Part shown: piece after piece, positions 63,300 through 64,000 of the stretch
How the letters are laid out: the number at the start of each line of letters is the position of its first letter
Numbering within the stretch: position 1 is the stretch's first letter
Assembly: GCA_037443205.1 (NCBI GenBank)
Contig: JBBIOU010000002.1
Location: forward strand, 124,001-188,000
Reading direction: 5' to 3'
Source: JBBIOU01 sp037443205
GTDB taxonomy: Bacteria; Bacteroidota; Bacteroidia; Flavobacteriales_D; UBA2798
Length of the DNA: 64,000 nt
Notes under the pieces: generated by a model
Told to the model about the DNA's origin: nothing
Database searches by the model: none
Seen by the model: only the letters and a program-made list of their open reading frames with translations
Made by a program: the position numbers and the translations under genes

Positions 63300-63347
63300 G
63301 CCCGCCCCCCGTAAATTGATAATTACCTGTTGAGGCGGGCAATTTTT
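63300..63347 (+). terminator. Terminator after yraN
   Basis: GCCCGCC (63300-63306) pairs with GGCGGGC (63334-63340), followed by AATTTTTT. The 27-base loop is long, but the stem is GC-rich. Confidence 0.7.
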
Positions 63348-63415
63348 TGATAACCCTAAATGCCATCTTCATACACTCGCTCCCGCCTGCTGCGGTGATG
63401 CAAGATTGCAATAAA

Positions 63416-64000
63416 TTATAGTTGTTTATCTGCTTTTAATATCACTTTAAATGTTATATCATCACTAATAACCATGTCGCCCACAGCCCCCGATATTCCG
63501 GAGCCATATTTAATATCCCAGTTAGTACGGTTGATAGTAAATTCAGCTTGTGCCATAAGTTTATCGCCCGTAGTTTGAATAGTTGCCGGAAACTCAATGT
63601 TTTTAGTAATTCCTTTAATGGTAAGATTACCGCTAATTTTATAGGTGCCGTCTGCGTTTTTTTCGGCTGCAGTAATTTCGAAGGTGCTCAGCGGGAATTT
63701 TTCTACATCAAAGAAATCGGCCGACATTAAATGCCCCTCTAATTGTGAGGCTTTTTCCGGGTCTATGTTTTCACCGGTTTCTTTAATAGTCTTCATGTCA
63801 ATTTCAAATTTCCCGGCTGAAAGTTTATCTGCTTCCATACTGAGGCTACCCGAGCTGATGGTAATAAGCCCACTATGGCCGTAGGCAAGTTTTTTACCAT
63901 GCCAGTGGAGTTCGCTCTCAGAAGTATTTACCCGGTAAGTTATACTATGTTCACTTGCCTGGGCCGATTCTTTTTTTTCGCCTGCCTCTACCGCATCGCT
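63416..64000 (-). CDS. YceI-family protein (cut by window edge)
   Basis: The reverse frame is open from the stop at 63416 to the edge of the window, so the true start is further right. The visible 194 codons include the YceI lipocalin-like core: SITYRVNTSESELHWHGKKL, KFEIDMKTIKETGENIDPEK, SADFFDVEKFPLSTFEITAA, SGNLTIKGITKNIEFPATI and FTINRTNWDIKYGSG. YceI proteins bind isoprenoid-like lipids in the periplasm. The upstream sequence (EAGEKKESAQASE) suggests a linker after a lipoprotein or signal sequence not seen here. Confidence 0.9.
   Translation of the reverse strand, partial: SDAVEAGEKKESAQASEHSITYRVNTSESELHWHGKKLAYGHSGLITISSGSLSMEADKLSAGKFEIDMKTIKETGENIDPEKASQLEGHLMSADFFDVEKFPLSTFEITAAEKNADGTYKISGNLTIKGITKNIEFPATIQTTGDKLMAQAEFTINRTNWDIKYGSGISGAVGDMVISDDITFKVILKADKQL

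Noticed and set aside
63355..63415. GC-rich stretch with CTCCCGCCTGCTGCGG considered as an attachment site or repeat
   Set aside because: It is too short, no matching copy is seen in the window and no integrase or tRNA is near.

Overview
The window is AT-rich chromosomal DNA of a member of the Bacteroidota. Several signs agree: four proteins that are or look like type IX secretion (T9SS) cargo, a TonB-dependent receptor with partner surface proteins, a fused MurF-alanine racemase, a DUF177-rpmF-plsX-fabH-accB-accC cluster, many Bacteroidota-type lipoproteins and DUF families (DUF4296, DUF4412, DUF5689, DUF2490), and repeated promoter elements of the phylum's TTTG-N19/21-TAnnTTTG type close to start codons. 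Most of the window is ordinary core genome. I saw no rRNA, prophage, CRISPR array, transposase or integrase.

Layout. 1-502: start of a secreted protein that runs off the left edge. 883-6672: pdxA, then the lipid-precursor cluster (DUF177, L32, PlsX, FabH, AccB, AccC). 6751-9268: small envelope proteins, including a lipoprotein gene split by a frameshift. 9357-12146: DNA polymerase I. 12265-20929: a divergent locus with a TonB-dependent receptor, a DUF5689 lipoprotein and a T9SS OB-fold-like protein on one side, and two predicted exported nucleases on the other. It reads as an extracellular nucleic-acid binding, cutting and possibly uptake system, and is the most interesting locus here. 21086-25738: two LytTR response regulators and a two-propeller histidine kinase. 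25811-30564: a tiny lipoprotein, a helical-repeat protein, a possible NlpC/LRAT-like exported protein, and LepA. 30655-35895: a 1746-residue TPR / six-GAF / PP2C phosphatase.

35961-44988: small proteins, a degenerate cyclophilin-like exported protein, PheS, a NIF3 protein, a zinc-ribbon coiled coil, a GNAT enzyme, a T9SS adhesin-like protein, a DUF4296 lipoprotein, an M28 peptidase and a conserved coiled-coil protein. 45064-48113: thymidine kinase and MurF-Alr. 48201-51407: divergent OxyR and KatG with a palindrome between them. 51554-51627: a CAU-anticodon tRNA. 51719-55800: HAD hydrolase, TypA, DUF2490 protein, TtcA-type tRNA thiolase. 55806-62151: a five-gene MoxR/DUF58/DUF4350/DUF4129/SpoIIM membrane operon. 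62232-64000: DUF4412 protein, YraN, and a YceI protein cut by the right edge.

Regulation visible in the DNA is mostly short-leader promoters with a TAnnTTTG box, a few hairpin terminators, a palindrome overlapping the katG -33 element, and two divergent promoters whose -7 boxes touch. Five convergent gene pairs meet within a few bases or overlap at their stop codons with no terminator between them.
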